DNA of 39,239 bases from Acrasis kona (lineage: Eukaryota; Heterolobosea; Eutetramitea; Acrasida; Acrasidae). Below, in pieces: positions 37,762 to 39,239 of this stretch (position 1 is the first letter of the stretch; each line of letters starts with the position of its first letter). The notes beneath the pieces were generated by a model. It did not search any database, was not told where the DNA came from, and was given only the letters and a program-made list of their open reading frames with translations. The position numbers were made by a program, and so were the translations under genes. The stretch spans positions 1-39,239 of the forward strand of contig JAOPGA020001533.1 of NCBI GenBank assembly GCA_026419775.2, in the 5' to 3' direction.

Positions 37762-39239
37762 ATGAACAAACGCAGTCGTGATGAATTCGATGAGATCGAG
37801 AGTACCTTCGCAGTTAAACTACCACATTTATCCTGGCCTGTACATAAAGATGTTGCAGAGCTTTCATTCGAATTATAAAAATTTTCGAAGAGGACTAATA
37901 AGATGGAATGTGTCAAGTAGAGAGACCTTTCGCTCATTACTTCTGTGCTGTGCTGGCCAAATGTATGGTGTGGGAAAGACAAGGTATTTTTTTTTTGACC
38001 AGCCTCTAAGATTTATAGGTTTGGAGCGGATATGACAAGTTCTGTAAGCGCCATGCTGGATGAGGAGAAGAACGGAAAAAGCCACTTCGACACAATTGAA
38101 GCCAAACAATTTGCTAAATTGATTTGCGACCCAGAGAAAACGCATTGTGCGGACATACTCTTCGACTTGATGTCAGAGGAAGATGTCAGGGGCCGAAGTG
38201 AGTCTGATATTGTATTTCACATTATACTCAGAACATTTTCCGTGAATGAAGAACAATTTTCGGATTGGTTAAAACAAGAGGAGAGTAAAATTTCAGAGGG
38301 AGCAAAGGAAAGACAATATTACAAAAGATACTTTAAACTATTTAAACTTGCAGAGTACATTTTGAATATGAAGAAGAAGGAAATCATATTCATACACATG
38401 GATGAGATAGACTTGCTCATCCATTTAATTGACGATTCTCGCCAGATTAAGATGAGAGGAGAAGCAAAAAGGGATCTGTCGGAAGTAATCAGCGAAGGTC
38501 TCATTACAACAACATACAAAATATGGGATGCTCTAAACGCGATGATGTCAACAGGCGGAATGATGTTTTATTTGTCGGGTAGATCTCCGATCCTAAGCAT
38601 GCTTGGGAGAGGTTTGTTCAATAGGTACTCTGCACAATCTCCTGGCCTAATTGCTACCATTGATTTTCCACCGTTCACCAAATCAGTATTGAAACAGGTA
38701 ATACTTCAGACTGCTGATTCTACAGGACATCCTCTATTTCAAAATTGCTTAGCAGAAGGAATTGATATATTTGTTGAGGAAGTGTTGAAATACACTCAGG
38801 GAATACCAATACAAGTCCACCATGTTGTGTTCGGGTTCATCTATAGTAGAACATTGTATGACAGCGTGCCACCAACGCTTGAAAGCTTGAAGCGTTACTG
38901 CGAGAAGACTCAAATTGAAAAATTTAAAACAATACCAGGACTGCGGCTTTTAGTAACCCCCTCAGATCGTATTAATATTTATCAGTCACCAAAGCTTCTT
39001 CGTGTTTATAACATGCTCCTCACTATGGCAGTATTCAAACTTCTTACTGATGACGATGCAACATTTCAAGCCTCAACTGCAGGATTTGACGATTTATGCT
39101 CTTTATCACAGGCGAGGATGGGTATTGCAGACGTAGCGAATCTTATGGGTCTTAGTGTTGATAAAAGCAGTGGTACAGGAGCAGTAAAATTAGTGGCATC
39201 CTACTATACCATGCACTTTGCTTCGATGATGTTTAACGA
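37762..39239 (+). CDS. Crinkler/RHS-type P-loop NTPase, three exons, 3'-truncated by the window
   Basis: Exons 37762-37812, 37859-37983 and 38019 to the window edge, with GT-AG introns of 46 and 35 nt, give one open frame of over 460 residues. Without these introns the region looks frameshifted. Exon 2 ends with CCAGQMYGVGKT, the Walker A loop, split from the following FGADMTSSV by the second intron. Walker B is EIIFIHMDEIDLL near 38380-38415. YLSGRSPILSMLGRG follows as a sensor-like segment, then LKYTQGIPIQVHHVVFGF as the lid/winged-helix part. Proteins of this type occur as trypanosome retrotransposon-hotspot proteins and oomycete Crinklers, usually with a C-terminal nuclease-like or effector domain, which would lie beyond the edge. 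In this setting a transposon-linked or nuclear role is likely. Confidence 0.65.

Noticed and set aside
37983-38018. Frameshift in a run of ten T within the NTPase gene
   Set aside because: A 35-nt GT-AG intron covering the T-run restores the frame exactly, in line with intron lengths elsewhere in the window.

Overview
The window looks like nuclear DNA of a free-living, ciliated or flagellated protist. It is AT-rich and gene-dense. GT-AG introns are tiny: every one I could resolve is 35-46 nt. tRNA genes are of eukaryotic type and one carries a canonical position-37 intron. A CC2D2A homologue (ciliary transition zone) implies a lineage that builds cilia. A heterolobosean such as Naegleria or a relative fits best, helped by genes of the Crinkler/RHS type, but this is inference and I cannot fix the species. 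Three ambiguous bases (N) show that it is a draft assembly.

Left part (1-25.4 kb) is an ordinary housekeeping region. In order: the 3' end of a repeat-rich, probably GPI-anchored surface protein with an EGF-like module; tRNA-Val(UAC); a VIT/VWA/DUF2135 protein; an endonuclease III (NTH1) with a PCNA-binding-like N-terminus; tRNA-Thr(UGU); a three-exon PH-domain protein; a PIN/NYN-like putative nuclease; a four-exon CC2D2A gene; a sparse 2.4-kb stretch holding a tRNA-Glu(CUC) and gene remnants; a small unknown gene; a SAPS-domain (PP6 regulatory subunit) gene; tRNA-Thr(AGU); an SLC5-type sodium:solute symporter; and an eIF4G-like initiation factor with a short first exon. The genes are independently transcribed and I see no operon-like logic.

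Right part (25.4-39.2 kb) is a decayed, transposon-rich accessory region. It holds frameshifted gene remnants, a hidden minus-strand multi-exon gene with two in-frame stops, three Crinkler/RHS-type P-loop NTPase copies (one apparently intact and running off the window, two broken), a 304-bp TA-flanked MITE, a 2113-bp Tc1/mariner-IS630 element with perfect 156-bp inverted repeats and TA duplications, and a tyrosine-recombinase C-terminal remnant. The mariner element holds an intact passenger ORF opposite a transposase that has lost its first catalytic segment, and it sits inside NTPase-related debris.

The most unusual observation is in the tRNAs. The tRNA-Glu(CUC) gene folds into a perfect 72-nt cloverleaf only if a 14-nt insert in the D-loop and a 17-nt insert in the T-loop are removed. 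The tRNA-Thr(UGU) gene has an 11-nt insert at the equivalent D-loop place. These look like ectopic tRNA introns, a feature I know only from archaea, some red algae and nucleomorphs.
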